In this document: in pieces, positions 1 through 14,220 of the stretch
Layout: each line of letters opens with the position of its first letter
Position numbering within the stretch: position 1 is the first letter of the stretch
From: Chamaelirium japonicum
Lineage: Eukaryota; Streptophyta; Magnoliopsida; Liliales; Melanthiaceae
Direction: 5' to 3'
DNA length: 64,000 nt
Assembly: GCA_947650365.1 (NCBI GenBank)
Contig: OX393550.1
Location: forward strand, 120,902,374 to 120,966,373
Made by a program: the position numbers and the translations under genes
The notes under the pieces: generated by a model
Database searches by the model: none
The model's input: the letters and a program-made list of their open reading frames with translations, nothing else
Told to the model about the DNA's origin: nothing

Positions 1-3000
1 TCCATTCTAATTCATTAATACGATCCAATCTAATTCATTCATACGATCCATTCTAATTCATTCGCACGAATGTATCCATTCTAATTCATTCGTACGATCC
101 ATTCTAATTCATTCGCACAATCTATTCTAATTCATTCGTACGATCCATTCTAATTCATTCGCACGATCCATTCTAATTCATTCATACGATCCAATCTAAT
201 TCATTCATACGATCCATTCTAATTCACTCGCACAAATGTATCCATTCTAATTTATTCGTACGATCCATTCTAATTCATTCGCACAATCTATTCTAATTCA
301 TTCGTATGATCCATTCTAATTCATTCGTACGATCCATTCTAATTCATTCGCACAATCTATTCTAATTCATTCGTACGATCAATTCTAATTCATTCATACG
401 ATCCATTCTAATTCATTCATACGATCTATTCTAATTCTTTCGCACGAATGTATCCATTCTAATTCATTCGCACGAATGTAACCATTCTAATTCATTCGTA
501 CAATCCATTCTAATTCATTCGCACAATCTATTCTAATTCATTGGATCGAATGAAGGAATTAGAATATATCGAACGAATAAATTAGAATGGATACATTCGT
601 GCGAATGAATTAGAATGGATCATACGAATGAATTAGAATGGATTGTACGAATGTATCCATTCTAATTCATTCGTACGATCCATTCTAATTCCTTCGTACG
701 ATCCATTCTAATTCCTTCGTACGATCCATTCTAATTCATTCGTACATTAGAATGGATCGTATGAATGAATTAGAATGGATCGTACAAATGAATTAGAATA
801 GATCGTACGAATGAATTAGAATGGATCGTATGAATGAATTCGAATGGATACATTCGTGCGAATGAATTAGAATGGATCATACGAATGAGTAAGAATGGAT
901 CGTATGAATGAAATAGAATGGATTGTACGAATGAATTAGAATGGATCGTACGAATGAATTAGAATAGATTGTATGAATTAGAATGGATCATACGAATAAG
1001 TAAGAATGGATCGTACGAATGAAATAGAATGGATTGTACGAATGAATTAGAATGGATCGTACGAATAAATTAGAATAGATCGTTCGAAGGAATTAGAATG
1101 GATCATACGAATGAATTAGAAATAAATCCATTCTAATTCATTCGTACAATCCATTCTATTTCATTCGTACGATCCATTCTAATTCATTCATATGATCCAT
1201 TCTAATTCATTCATACAATCCATTCTAATTCTTTCACACGATCCATTCTAATTCATTCGTATGATCCATTCTAATTCATTCGTAATTAGAATGGATTGTA
1301 TGAATGAATTAGAATGGATCGTACGAATGAATAAGAATGGAACGTACGAATGAATTAGAATAGATTGTGTGAATGAATTAGAATAAATCATATGAATGAA
1401 TTAGATTGGATCGTATGAATGAATTAGAATGGATCGTGCGAATGAATTAGAATGGATCGTACGAATGAATTAGAATGGATACATTCGTGCGAATGAATTA
1501 GAATGGATCGTATTAATGAATTAGAATGGATCGTGCGAATGAATTAGAATGGATCGTACGAATGAATTAGAATGGATACATTCGTACGAATGAATTAGAA
1601 TGGATCATACGATTGAGTAAGAATAGATCGTACGATTGAAAAACAAATAGATCGTACGAATGAATTAGAATTGATCGTGCTAATGAATTAGAATTGATCG
1701 TACGAATGAATTAGAATAGATTGTGCGAATGAATTTAAATGGATCATATGAATGAATTAGAATGGATACATTCGTGCGAATGAATTAGAATGGATCGTAT
1801 GAATGAATTAGGATGGATCGATCGTACTTATGAATTAGATTGGATCGTATGAATGAATTAGAATGGATCGTGCAAATGATTAGAATGGATCGTACGAATA
1901 AATTAGAATGGATCGTACGAATGAATTAGAATGGATCGTGCGAATGAATTAGAATGGATCGTACGAATGAATTAGAATGGATCGTACGAATGAATTAGAA
2001 TGGATCGTACGTATGAATTAGAATATCGTACGAATGAATTAGAATGGATCGTATGAATGAATAAGAATGGATCGTGGGAATGAATTAGAATGAATCATAC
2101 GTATGAATTAGAATGTATCGTATGAATGAATTTGAATAGATTGTGTGAATGAATTAGAATGGATCGTACTAATGAATTAGAATGGACACATTCATGGGAA
2201 TGAATTAGAATGGATCGTACGAAGGAATTAGAATGGATCGTACGAATGAATTAGAATGGATCGTACGAAGGAATTAGAATGGATCATACGAATGAATTAG
2301 AATGGATCGTACGAATGAATTAGAATAGATTGTGCGAATGAATTAGAATGGAACGTACGAATGAATTAGAATGGATATATTCGTGCAAAAGAATTAGAAT
2401 GGATCGTATGAATGAATTAGAATGGATCGTGCGAATGAATTAGAATAGATTGTGCGAATGAATTAGAATGGATCGTACGAATGAATTAGAATGGATCGTA
2501 CGAATGAATTAGAATGGATCGTGTATCCATTCTAATTCATTCGTACGATCCATTCTAATTCATAAGTACGATCCATTCTAATTCATTTATACGATCCATT
2601 CTAATTCATTTGCACGAATATATCCATTCTAATTCATTCGTACGATCCATTCTAATTCCTTCGTACGATCCATTCTAATTCCTTCGTATGATCCATTCTA
2701 ATTCCTTCGTACGATCCATTCTATTTCATTCGTATGATCCATTCTAATTCCTTCGTACGATCCATTCTTATTCATTCCAATGAATGTATCCATTCTAATT
2801 CATACGTACGATCCATTCTAATTCATTTATACGATCCAACCTAATTCATTCATACAATCCATTCTAATTCATTCACACGAATTTATCCATTCTAATTCAT
2901 TCGTACGATCCATTCTAATTCATTCGCACAATCTATTCTAATTCATTCGTACGTTCCATTCTAATTCATTAGCACGATCCATGCTAATTCATTCGTACGA

Positions 3001-4586
3001 TCCATTCTATTTCATTCGTACGATCCATTATTACCCTCCATTCTAATTCATTTGTACGATCCATTCTAATTCATTTGCACAATCTATTCTAATTCATTCG
3101 TACGATCCATTCTAAATCATTAGAACGATCCATTCTAATTCATTCATACAATCCATTCTAATTCTTTTGCACGAATATATCCATTCTAATTCAATCGTAT
3201 GATCCATTCTAATTCCTTCGTACGATCCATTCTAATTCCTTCGTACGATCCATTCTAATTCATTCCCATGAATGTATCCATTCTAATTGATACGTACGAT
3301 CCATTCTATTTCATTCATACGATCCATTCTTACTCATTCGTACGATCCATTCTAATTCATTCGCACGAATGTATCCACTCTAATTCATTCGTACGGTCCA
3401 TTCTAATTCAACCACACGATCCATTCTAATTCATTTATACGATCCATTCTAATTCATTCGTACGATCCATTCTAATTCATTCGCACGATCCATTCTATTT
3501 CATTCATACGATCCATTCTAATTCATTCATACAATCCATTCTAATTCTTTCACACGATCCATTCTAATTCATTCGTACGATCTATTCTATTTCATTCGTA
3601 GGATCCATTCTTTCTCAATCATATGATCCATTCTAATTCATTCGCACGAATGTATCCATTCTCGCACGATCCATTCTAATTCATTAATACGATCCAATCT
3701 AATTCATTCATACGATCTATTCTAATTCTTTCGCACGAATGTATCCATTCCAATTCATTCGCACGAATGTATCCATTCTAATTCATTCGTACGATCCATT
3801 CTAATTCCTTCGTACGATCCATTCTAATTCCTTCGTACGATCCATTCTAATTCCTTTGTTCTAATTCATTCATACGATCCATTCTAATTCATTCGTACGA
3901 TTCATTCTAATTCAATCCATTCTAATTCATTCATACGATCCATTCTTACTCATTCGTACGATCCATTCTAATTCATTCGCATGAATGTATCCATTCTAAT
4001 TCATTCGTACGATCCATTCTAATTTATTGACACGATCGATTCTAATTCATTCATACGATCCAATCTAATTCATTCATACGATCCATTCTAATTCATTCGC
4101 ACAATCTATTCTAATTCATTCGTACGATCCATTCTAATTCCTTCGTACGATCCATTCTAATTCCTTCGTACGTACGATCCTTTCTAATTCATTCGCACAA
4201 TCCATTCTAATTTATTCATACGATCCATTCTAATTCATTCGTATGATCCATTCTAATTCATTCGCACAATCTATTCTAATTCATTCGTACGATCCATTCT
4301 ATTTCATTCGTACGATCCATTCTAATTCATACGTTCCATTCTATTTCATTCATACGATCCATTCTAATTCATTCGCACGATCCATTCTAATTCATTCATA
4401 TGATCCATTCTAATTCATTCGTACGATCCATTCTAATTCCTTCGCACGATCCATTCTAATTCATTCATACGATCCATTCTAATTCATTCATACAATCCAT
4501 TCTAATTCTTTTACACGATCCATTCTAATTCATTCGTACGATCCATTCAAATTCATTCATACGATCCATTCTAATTCATTCGGACG
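1..4586. repeat. 23-bp satellite array, left block
   Basis: Tandem monomers of 23 bp (GATCCATTCTAATT then CATTCGTAC) fill this stretch without a gene. By eye, monomers read forward at about 1-544, 650-744, 1120-1285 and 2525-4586, and as the reverse complement (GAATGAATTAGAATGG core) at about 545-650, 745-1119 and 1285-2525. A 28-bp monomer form with the extra bases ATGTA is interspersed. Variant monomers include CCTTCG for CATTCG, CTATTTC for CTAATTC, and CTTACTC. The block ends at the target duplication of a small CACTA-like element. It is satellite heterochromatin by appearance; whether it is centromeric, subtelomeric or interstitial cannot be told from the sequence. Confidence 0.97.
4584..4586. 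repeat. 3-bp target site duplication (left) of the MITE
   Basis: ACG directly precedes the element and is repeated at 4747-4749 directly after it. Removing the element and one ACG leaves an intact satellite monomer, which confirms the boundaries. A 3-bp duplication is the CACTA superfamily size. Confidence 0.85.
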
Positions 4587-4746
4587 CACAACACCAAAAT
4601 CAGGATTTAGTAACACAGCCAACTGTTATAAATATGTCTAGTAACACAAAAAAACCGTTAGGAATATGGCGTTACAGATATTTGTAACACTTATTGTAAC
4701 AACCGTTACTAATTGACCGTTACAAATTGTCTGTTTTGGTGTAGTG
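4587..4746. mobile_element. CACTA-type MITE, 160 bp, non-coding
   Basis: This is a unique AT-rich island interrupting the satellite. The left end reads CACAACACCAAAATCAG. The right end, read on the other strand, is CACTACACCAAAACAG, so the ends form an imperfect terminal inverted repeat of about 16 bp, with the canonical CACTA start kept at the right end and one change (CACAA) at the left. It is flanked by ACG on both sides. The interior repeats GTAAC/GTTAC words on both strands and encodes nothing. It would need a transposase from an autonomous CACTA (En/Spm-like) relative. Short size, terminal inverted repeats and lack of coding capacity fit a MITE. The superfamily call rests on the end sequence and the 3-bp duplication. 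Confidence 0.85.
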
Positions 4747-4749
4747 ACG
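4747..4749. repeat. 3-bp target site duplication (right) of the MITE
   Basis: ACG, matching 4584-4586; satellite sequence resumes in phase directly after it. Confidence 0.85.
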
Positions 4750-7700
4750 ATCCATTCTAATTCATTCGCACGATCCACGATCCATTCTAATTCATTCGCA
4801 CGATCCATTCTAATTCATTCGTACGATCCATTCTATTTCATTCGTACGATCCATTCTAACTCATTCGTACGATCCATTCTAATTTATTCGTACGAATGTA
4901 TCCATTCTAATTCATTCTAATCAAATGTATCCATTCTAATCCATACATTCGTGCGAATGAATTAGAATGGATCATACGAATGAGTAAGAATGGATCGTAC
5001 GAATGAAATAGAATGGATTGTACGAAGGAATTAGAATGGATCATACGAATGAAATAGAATGGATCGTAATCTAATTCATTCATACGATCCATTCTAATTC
5101 ATTCGCACAATCTATTCTAATTTATTCGTACGATCCATTCAAATTCATTCGTACGATCCATTCTAATTCATTCGCACGAATGTATCCATTCTAATTCATT
5201 CGTACGATCCATTCTAAATCATTTGCACAATCTATTCTAATTCATTCGTACGATCAATTCTAATTCATTAGCTTGATCCATTCTAATTCGTTCGTACGAT
5301 CTATTCTAATTCATTCGTACGATCCATTCTAATTCACTAGCACGATCGTACGAATGAATTAGAATGGATCGTGCGAATGAATTAGAATGGATCGTACAAA
5401 TGAATTAGAATGGATCGTATGAATGAATTAGAATAGATCGTGTGAATGAGTAAAAATGGATCGTACAAATAAAATAGAATGGATCGTTTGAATGAATTAG
5501 AATGGATCGTGTGAAAGAATTAGAATGGATTGTATGAATGAATTAGAATGGATCGTATGAATGAATTAGAATGTATCGTGCGAATGAATTAGAATGGATC
5601 GTACGAATGAATTAGAATGGATACATTCGTGCGAATGAATTAGAATGGATCGTACGAATGAGTAAGAATGGATCGTACGAATGAAATAGAATGGATCATA
5701 CGAAGGATTCAGAATGGATCGTGCGAATGAATTAGAATGGATCGTACGAATGAATTAGAGTGGATACATTCGTACGAATGAATTAGAATGGATCATATGA
5801 ATGAGTAAGAATGGATAGTACTCTAATTCATTCGCACGATCCATTCTAATTTATTCACACGATCCATTCTGAATCCTTCGTATGATCCATTCTATTTCAT
5901 TCGTACGATCCATTCTTACTCATTCGTACGATCCATTCTAATTCATTCGCACGAATGTATCCATTCTAATTCATTCGTACGATCCATTCTAATTCATTCG
6001 CACGATACATTCTAATTCATTCATACGATCCATTCTAATTCATTCATACAATCCATTCTAATTCTTTCGCACGATCCATTCTAATTCATTTGCACGATCC
6101 ATTCTAATTTATTCGTACGATCCATTCTAACTCATTCGCACGATCCATTCTAATTCATTCATACGATCCAATCTAATTCATTCATACGATCCATTCTTAC
6201 TCATTCGTATGATCCATTCTAATTAATTCGTACGATCCATTCTAATTCATTCGTACGATCCATTCTAACTCATTCATACGATCCATTCTAATTCATTTGC
6301 ACGAATATATCCATTCTAATTCATTCGTACGATCCATTCTAATTCATTCGTACGATCCATTCTTATTCATTCCCATGAATGTATCCATTCTAATTCATAC
6401 GTATGATCCATTCTAATTCATTTATAAGATCCAAGCTAATTCATTCATACAATCCATTCTAATTCATTCGCACGAATTTATCCATTCTAATTCATTCTTA
6501 CGATCCATTCTAATTCATTCGCACAATCTATTCTAATTCATTCGTACATTCCATTCTAATTCATTAGCACGATCCATGCTAATTCATTCGTACGATCCAT
6601 TCTATTTCATTCGTACGATCCATTCTAATTCATACGATCCATTCTATTTCATTCATACGATCCATTCTAATTCATTCGCACGATCCATTCTAATTCATTC
6701 GTACGATCCATTCTAATTCATTCGTACGATCCATTCTAATTCATTCGCACGATCCATTCTAATTCATTCATATGATCCATTCTAATTCATTCGCACAATC
6801 TATTCTAATTCATTCGTACGATCCATTCTAAATCATTCGTACGATCCATTCTAATTCATTCGTACGATCCATTCTAATTCATTAATACGATCCAATCTAA
6901 TTCATTCATATGATCCATTCTAATTCCTTCGTACGATCCATTCTAATTCATACGATCTATTCTATTTCATTCATATGATCCATTCTAATTCATTCGCACG
7001 ATCCATTCTAATTCATTCATACGATCCATTCTAATTCATTCGTACGATCCATTCTAATTCATTCATACGATCCATTCTAATTCATTGATATAGTCCATTC
7101 TAATTCTTTCACATAATCCATTCTAATTCATTCGTACGATCCATTCTAATTCATTCGTACAATCCATTCTATTTCATTCGTACGATCCATTCTTACTCAT
7201 TCGTACGATCCATTCTAATTCATTCACACGATCTATTATAATTCATTCGTACCCATTCAAATTCATTCGCACGAATGTATCCATTCTAATTCATTCATAC
7301 GATACATTCTAATTCATTCGTACGATCCATTCTAATTCATTCGCACGATCCAATCTAATTCATTCATACGATCCAATCTAATTCATTCATACAATCAATT
7401 CTAATTCATTCGTACGATCCATTCTAATTCATTCGTACGAATATATCCATCCTTTGTACGATCCATCCTAATTCATTCATACGATCCATTCTAATTCATT
7501 CGTACGATCCATTCAAATTCATTCGCACGATCCATTCTAATCTTTCATACGATCCAATCTAATTCATTCGTACGATCCATTCTAATTCATTCATACGATC
7601 CATTCTAATTCTTTCATACAATCCATTGTAATTCTTTCTCACGATCCATTCTAATTCATTCGTACGATCCATTCTAATTCATTCGCACGATCCATTCTAA

Positions 7701-9334
7701 TTCATTCGCACAATCTATTCTAATTCATTCATACGATCCATTCTAATTCATTCGCATGAATGTATCCATTCTAATTCATTCGTACGATCCATTCTAATTC
7801 CTTCGTACGAATGTATCCACTATAATTTATTCGTACGATCCATTCTAATTCATTCGCACTATCAATTCTAATTTATTCGTACGATCCATTCTAATTCATT
7901 TGTACGATCCATTCCTTCGTACGACGAATGAATTAGAATGGATCGTGCGAATGAATTAGAATGGATCGTACGAATGAATTAGAATGGATCGTGCGAATGA
8001 ATTAGAATGGATCGTACGAATGAATTATAGTGGATACATTCGTACAAAGGAATTAGAATGGATCGTACAAATAAATTAGAATGGATACATTCGTGTGAAT
8101 GAATTAGAATGGATCGTATGAATGAATTAGAATAGATTGTGTGAATGAATTAGAATGGATCGTGTGAATGAATTAGAATGGATCGTACGAATGAATTAGA
8201 ATGGATATATTCGTGCGTTCTAATTCATTCATACGATCCATTCTAATTCATTCGCACGAATGTATCCATTCTAATTCATTCGTACGATCCATTCTAATTC
8301 CATCGTACGATCCATTCCTATTCGTACGTTGGAATTAGAAGGGATCGTACGAAGGAATTAGAATGTACGATCTATTCTAATTCGTTTGTACGATCCATTC
8401 TAATTCATTCGTATGATCCATTCTAATTCATTCGCACGAATGTATCCATTCTAATTCATTTGTACGATCCATTCTAATTCATTCATACAATCCATTCTAT
8501 TTCATTCGTTCGATCCATTCTAATTCATTCATACGATCCATTCTAATTCATTCATACGATCCATTCTAAGTCATTCGTACGATCCATTCTAATTCATTCG
8601 TACAACCCATTCTAATTCATTAATAGGATCCATTCTAATTCATTCGTATGATCCATTCTAATTCATTCGCACGAATGTATCCATTATAATTCATTCGTAC
8701 AATCCATTCTAATTCATTCGTACAATCCATTCTATTTCATTCGTACGGTCTATTCTTACTCATTCTAATGATCCAGTCTAATTCATTCATACAATCTATT
8801 CTAATTCATTCATACGATCCATTCGAATTTATTCGTACGATCCATTCTAACTCATTCGCACGATCCATTCTAATTCATTCATACGATCCAATCTAATTCA
8901 TTCCTATGATTCATTCTAATTCCTTCGTACGATCCATTCTAATTCCTTTGTACGATCCATTCTAATTCATTCATACGATCCATTCTAATTCATTCGCACG
9001 AATGTATCCATTCTAATTCCTTCGTACGATCCATTCTAATTCATTCGCTCGAATGTATCCATTCTAATTCCTTCGTACGATCCATTCTAATTCCTTCGTA
9101 CGATCCATTCTAATTCCTTCGTACGATCCATTCTATTTCATTCGTATGATCCATTCAAATTCATTCGTACGATGTATTCTAATTCCCTCGTACGATCCAT
9201 TCTAATTCATACGATCCATTCTATTTCATTCATACGATCCATTCTAATTCATTCGCACGATCCATTCTAATTCATTCGTACGATCCATTCTAATTCATTC
9301 GCATGATCCATTCTAATTCATTCATACGATCCAT
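4750..9334. repeat. 23-bp satellite array
   Basis: Same monomer family with no gene. Orientation by eye: forward about 4750-4940, reverse 4945-5068, forward 5068-5344, reverse 5345-5821, forward 5822-7925, reverse 7925-8215, forward 8216-8327, reverse 8328-8365, forward 8366-9334. The block at about 6350-6490 carries a recurrent ordered set of variants (CATTCCCATGAATG, then CATACGTATGATCC, then CATTTATAAG) that is also seen near 2690, 11480, 12540, 17430, 22230, 27660 and 47080. The switch at about 5336-5360 uses a junction (CACTAGCACGATCGTAC) that recurs elsewhere in the array. Confidence 0.97.
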
Positions 9335-12300
9335 TCTAATTCATTCGTACGATCCTTTCTAATTCATTCGTACGATCCAATCTAATTCATTCATACGATC
9401 CATTCTAATTCATTCGTACAATCCATTCTAATTCATTCGCACGATCCATTCGAATTCACTCATACGATCCATTCTAATTCATTCGTACGATCCATTCTAA
9501 TTCATTCGTACGATCCATTCTAATTCATTCGTACAATTCATTCTATTTCATTCGTACGATCCATTCTTACTCATTCGTACGATCCATTCTAATTCATTCG
9601 TACAATCTATTCTAATTCATTCGTACAATCCTTTCTAATTCACTAGCACTATCGTACGAATTAATTAGAATGGATCGTACGAATGAAATTGAATGGATCA
9701 TACGAATGAAATAGAATGGATCGTACGATCCATTCTAATTCATTCGCACGATCCATTCTAATTCATTCGTATGATCCATTCTAATTCATTCGCACGAATG
9801 TATCCATTCTAATTCATTCGTACGATCCATTCTAATTCATTCGTACAATCCTTTCTATTTCATTCGTACGATCCATTCTTACTCATTCGTACGATCCATT
9901 CTAATTCATTCGCACGAATGTATCCATTCTAATTCATTCGTATAATCCATTCTAATTCATTCGTACGATCCATTCTAATTCATTCGCACGATCCATTCCA
10001 ATTCATTCGCACGATCCATTCTAATTCATTCGCAAGAATGTATCCATTCTAATTCCTTCGTACGATCCATTCTAATTCATTCATACGATCTATTCTAATT
10101 CATTCATATAATCCATTCTAATTCATTCGTACGAAGGAATTAGAATGGATCATACGAATGAATTAGAATGGATCGTACGAATGAAATAGAATGGATTGAA
10201 CTTATGAAATAGAATGGATCGTACGAATGAATTAGAATGGATCGTGCGAATGAATTAGAATAGATCGTACGAATGAATTAGAATGGATACATTCGTGCGA
10301 ATGAATTAGAATGGATCGTACGAATGAGTAAGAATGGATTGTATGAATGAATTAGAATGGATCGTGCAAATAAATTAGAATGGATCTGGATATATTCGTG
10401 TGAATGAATTAGAATGAATCGTACGAATGAATTAGAATGTATCGTACGAGTACGAATGAGTAAGAATAGATCGTACGAATGAAATAGAATGGATTGTACG
10501 AATGAATTAGAATGGATCGTAGGAATGAATTAGAATGGATCGTGTGAAAGAATTAGAATCGATCGTACGAATGAATTAGAATGGATACATTCGTGCAAAA
10601 GAATTAGAATGGATTGTTTGAATGAATTAGAATGGATCGTGCTAATGAATTAGAATGGATCGTACGAATGAATTAGAATGGATCGTATGAATGAAATAGA
10701 ATAGATTGTGCGAAATGTACGAATGAATTAGAATAGATTGTGCGAATGAATTAGAATGGATCGTACGAATGAATTAGAATGGATAAATTCGTGCGAATGA
10801 ATTAGAATGGATTGTACGAATGAATTAGAATGGATCGTACGAATGAATTAGAATGGATCGTACGAATGAATTAGAATGGATACATTCATGCGAATGAATT
10901 AGAATGGATCGTACGAATGAGTTAGAATGGATCGTACGAATGAAATAGAATGGATTGTACGAATGAATTAGAATGGATTCATTCGTGTGAATGAATTAGA
11001 ATGGATCGTACGAATGAATTAGAATGGATCGTACGAATGAATTAGAATGGATCGTATGTATGAATTAGAATGTCGTACGAATGAATTAGAATGGATCGTA
11101 TGAATAAATAAGAGTGGATCGTGCGAATGATTTAGAATGAATCGTACGAATGAATTAGAATGGATCATATGAATGAATTAGAATAGATTGTGTGAATGAA
11201 TTAGAATGGATCGTACGAATGAATTAGAATGGACACATTCATGGGAATGAATTAGAATGGATCGTACGAAGGAATTAGAATGGATCATTCGAATGAAACA
11301 GAATGGATCGTACGAAGGAATTAGAATGGATCGTACGAAGGAATTAGAATGGATCGTACGAATGAATTAGAATGGATACCGATCCATTCTAATTCATTCG
11401 TACGATCCATTCTAATTCCTTCGTATGATCCATTCTAATTCCTTCGTACGATCCATTCTAATTCCTTCGTACGATCTATTTTATTTCATTCGTATGATCC
11501 ATTCTAATTCCTTCGTACGATCCATTCTAATTCTTTCGTACGATCCATTCTATTTCATTCGTATGATCCATTCTAATTCCTTCGTACAATCCATTCTTAT
11601 TCATTCTCATGAATTTATCCATTCTAATTCATACGTACGATCCATTCTAATTCATTTATACGATCCAATCTAATTCATTCATACAATCCATTCTAATTCA
11701 TTCGCACGAATTTATCCATTCTAATTCATTCGTACAATCCATTCGAATTCATTCGCACGAATGTATCCATTCTAATTCATTCGTACGATCCATTCCGTGC
11801 GAATGAATTAGAATGGATCGTACGAATGAATTAAAATGGATCGTACGAAGGATTAGAATGGATCATACGAAGGAATTAGAATGGGTCGTATGAATTAATT
11901 AGAATGGATATATTCGTGCAAATGAATTAGAATGGATCGTACGAATGAATTAGAATAGATCGTACGAATGAATTAGAATGGATCGTATGAATGAATTAGA
12001 ATGGATACATTCGTGCGAATGAATTAGAATGGGTCGTACGAATGAATTATAATGGATCATATGAATGAATTAGAATGGATCGTGCAAATGAATTAGAATG
12101 GATCGTATGAATGAATTAGAATGGATCGTACTTATGAATTAGAATGGATCGTACGAATGAATTAGAATGGATACATTCGTGCGAATGAATTAGAATGGCC
12201 ATTCTAATTCCTTCATACGATCCATTCTAATTCCTTCGTACATACGATCCATTCTAATTCCTTCGTACGATCCATTCTAATTCATTCGCACGTTCCATTT

Positions 12301-14220
12301 TAATTCCATTGTAATTCATTCGTACGATCCATTCTAATTCATTCGCACGATCCATTCTAATTCATTCATACGATCCATTCTAATTCATTCGTACGATCCA
12401 TTCTAATTCCTTCATACGATCCATTCTAATTCCTTCGTACGATCCATTCTATTTCATTTGTATGATAAATTCTAATTCCTTCGTACGATCCATTCTAATT
12501 CCTTTGTACGATCCATTCTAATTCCTTCGTACGATCCATTCTATTTCATTCGTATGATCTATTCTAATTCCTTCGTACGATCCAGTCTTATTCATTCCCA
12601 CGAATGTATCCATTCTAATTCATACGTACGATCCATTCTAATTCATTTATACGATCCAATCTAATTCATTCATACAATCCATTCTAATTCATTCGCACGA
12701 ATTTATCCATTCTAATTCATTCGTACAATCCATTCTGTGCGAATGAATTAGAATGGATCGTACGAATGAATTAGAATGGATCGTATGAATGAATTAGAAT
12801 GGATCGTACATAGGAATTAGAATGGATCATACGAATGAAATATAATGGGTCGTACAAAGGAATTAGAATGAATCGCACGAAGGAATTATAATGGATCGTA
12901 CGAAGGAATTAGAATGGATCGTACGAAGCAATTAGAATGGATCGTATGAATGAATTAGAATGGATACATTCGTGCAAATGAATTAGAATGGATCGTACGA
13001 ATGAGTAAGAATGGATCGTACGAATGAATTAGAATGGATACATTCGTGCGAATGAATTAGAATGGATCGTGCGAATGAATTAGAATGGATCGTACGAATG
13101 AAATAGAATGGATTGTATGAATGAATTAGAATAGATTGTGCGAATGAATTAGAATGGATCGAATAAATGAATTAGATTGGATCGTATGAATGAATTAGAA
13201 TGGATCGTGCGAATGAATTAGAATGGATCGTACGAATGAATTAGAATGGATCGTACGAATGAATTAGAATAGATACATTCGTGCAAAAGAATTAGAATGG
13301 ATTGTATGAATGAATTAGAATGGATTGTGCTAATGAATTAGAATGGATCATACGAATGAATTAGAATAGATTGTGCGAATGAATTAGAATGGATCGTACG
13401 AATGAATTAGAATGGATCGTTATAATGGATCGTACGAATGAAATAGAATGGATCGTATGAATGAATTAGCATAGATCGTGTTAATGAATTAGAATGGAAC
13501 GTACGAATGAATTAGAATAGATTGTGCGAATGAATTAGAATGGATCGTACGAATGAATTAGAATGGATAAATTCGTGCGAATGAATTAGAATGGACTGTA
13601 TGAATGAATTAGATTGGATCGTATAAATGAATTAGAATGGATCGTATGTATGAATTAGAATGGATACATTCATGGGAATGAATAAGAATGGATCGTTCGA
13701 AGGAATTAGAATGGATCATACGAAGGAATTAGAATGGATCGTAGAAGGAATTAGAATGGATCGTACGAAGGAATTAGAATGGATCGTACAAATGAATTTG
13801 AATGGATCGTACGAATGAATTACAAGGGATCGTATGAATGAATTAGAATGGATCGTGCGAATGAATTAGAATAGATCGTACGAATGAATTAGAATGGATC
13901 GTACGAATGAATTAGAATGGATCATGTATCCATTCTAATTCATTCGTACGATCCATTCTAATTCATTCGTACGATCCATTCTAATTCATTCGCATGAATG
14001 TATCCAGATCCATTCTAATACATTCGCACGATCCATTCTAATTCATTCACACGATCCATTCTAATTCATTCATACGATCCATTCTAATTCATTCGTACAA
14101 TCCATTCTAATTCATTCGCACGATCCATTCTAATTCACTCATACGATCCATTCTAATTCATTCGTACGATCCATTCTAATTCATTCGTACGATCCATTCT
14201 AATTCATTCGTACAATCCAT
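9335..14220. repeat. Satellite macro-unit, copy A (4886 bp)
   Basis: A 4.9-kb block of 23-bp monomers with a fixed pattern of strand switches: about 9650, 9725, 10130, 11380, 11795, 12197, 12735 and 13925. The next block repeats it at an offset of exactly 4886 bp. Matching landmarks are the junction after CTAGCACTATCG (9661 and 14547), the palindrome centre at 9724/9725 and 14610/14611, the repeat-derived reading frame at 11425 and 16311, and the ATGGCC junction at 12195 and 17081. By eye the copies differ at a few percent of positions. The left boundary is approximate, because the array is repetitive on both sides. Confidence 0.85.

Noticed and set aside
1-4586. CRISPR-like array of short direct repeats
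   Set aside because: Repeats are contiguous without spacers, alternate in strand, and lie in plant DNA.
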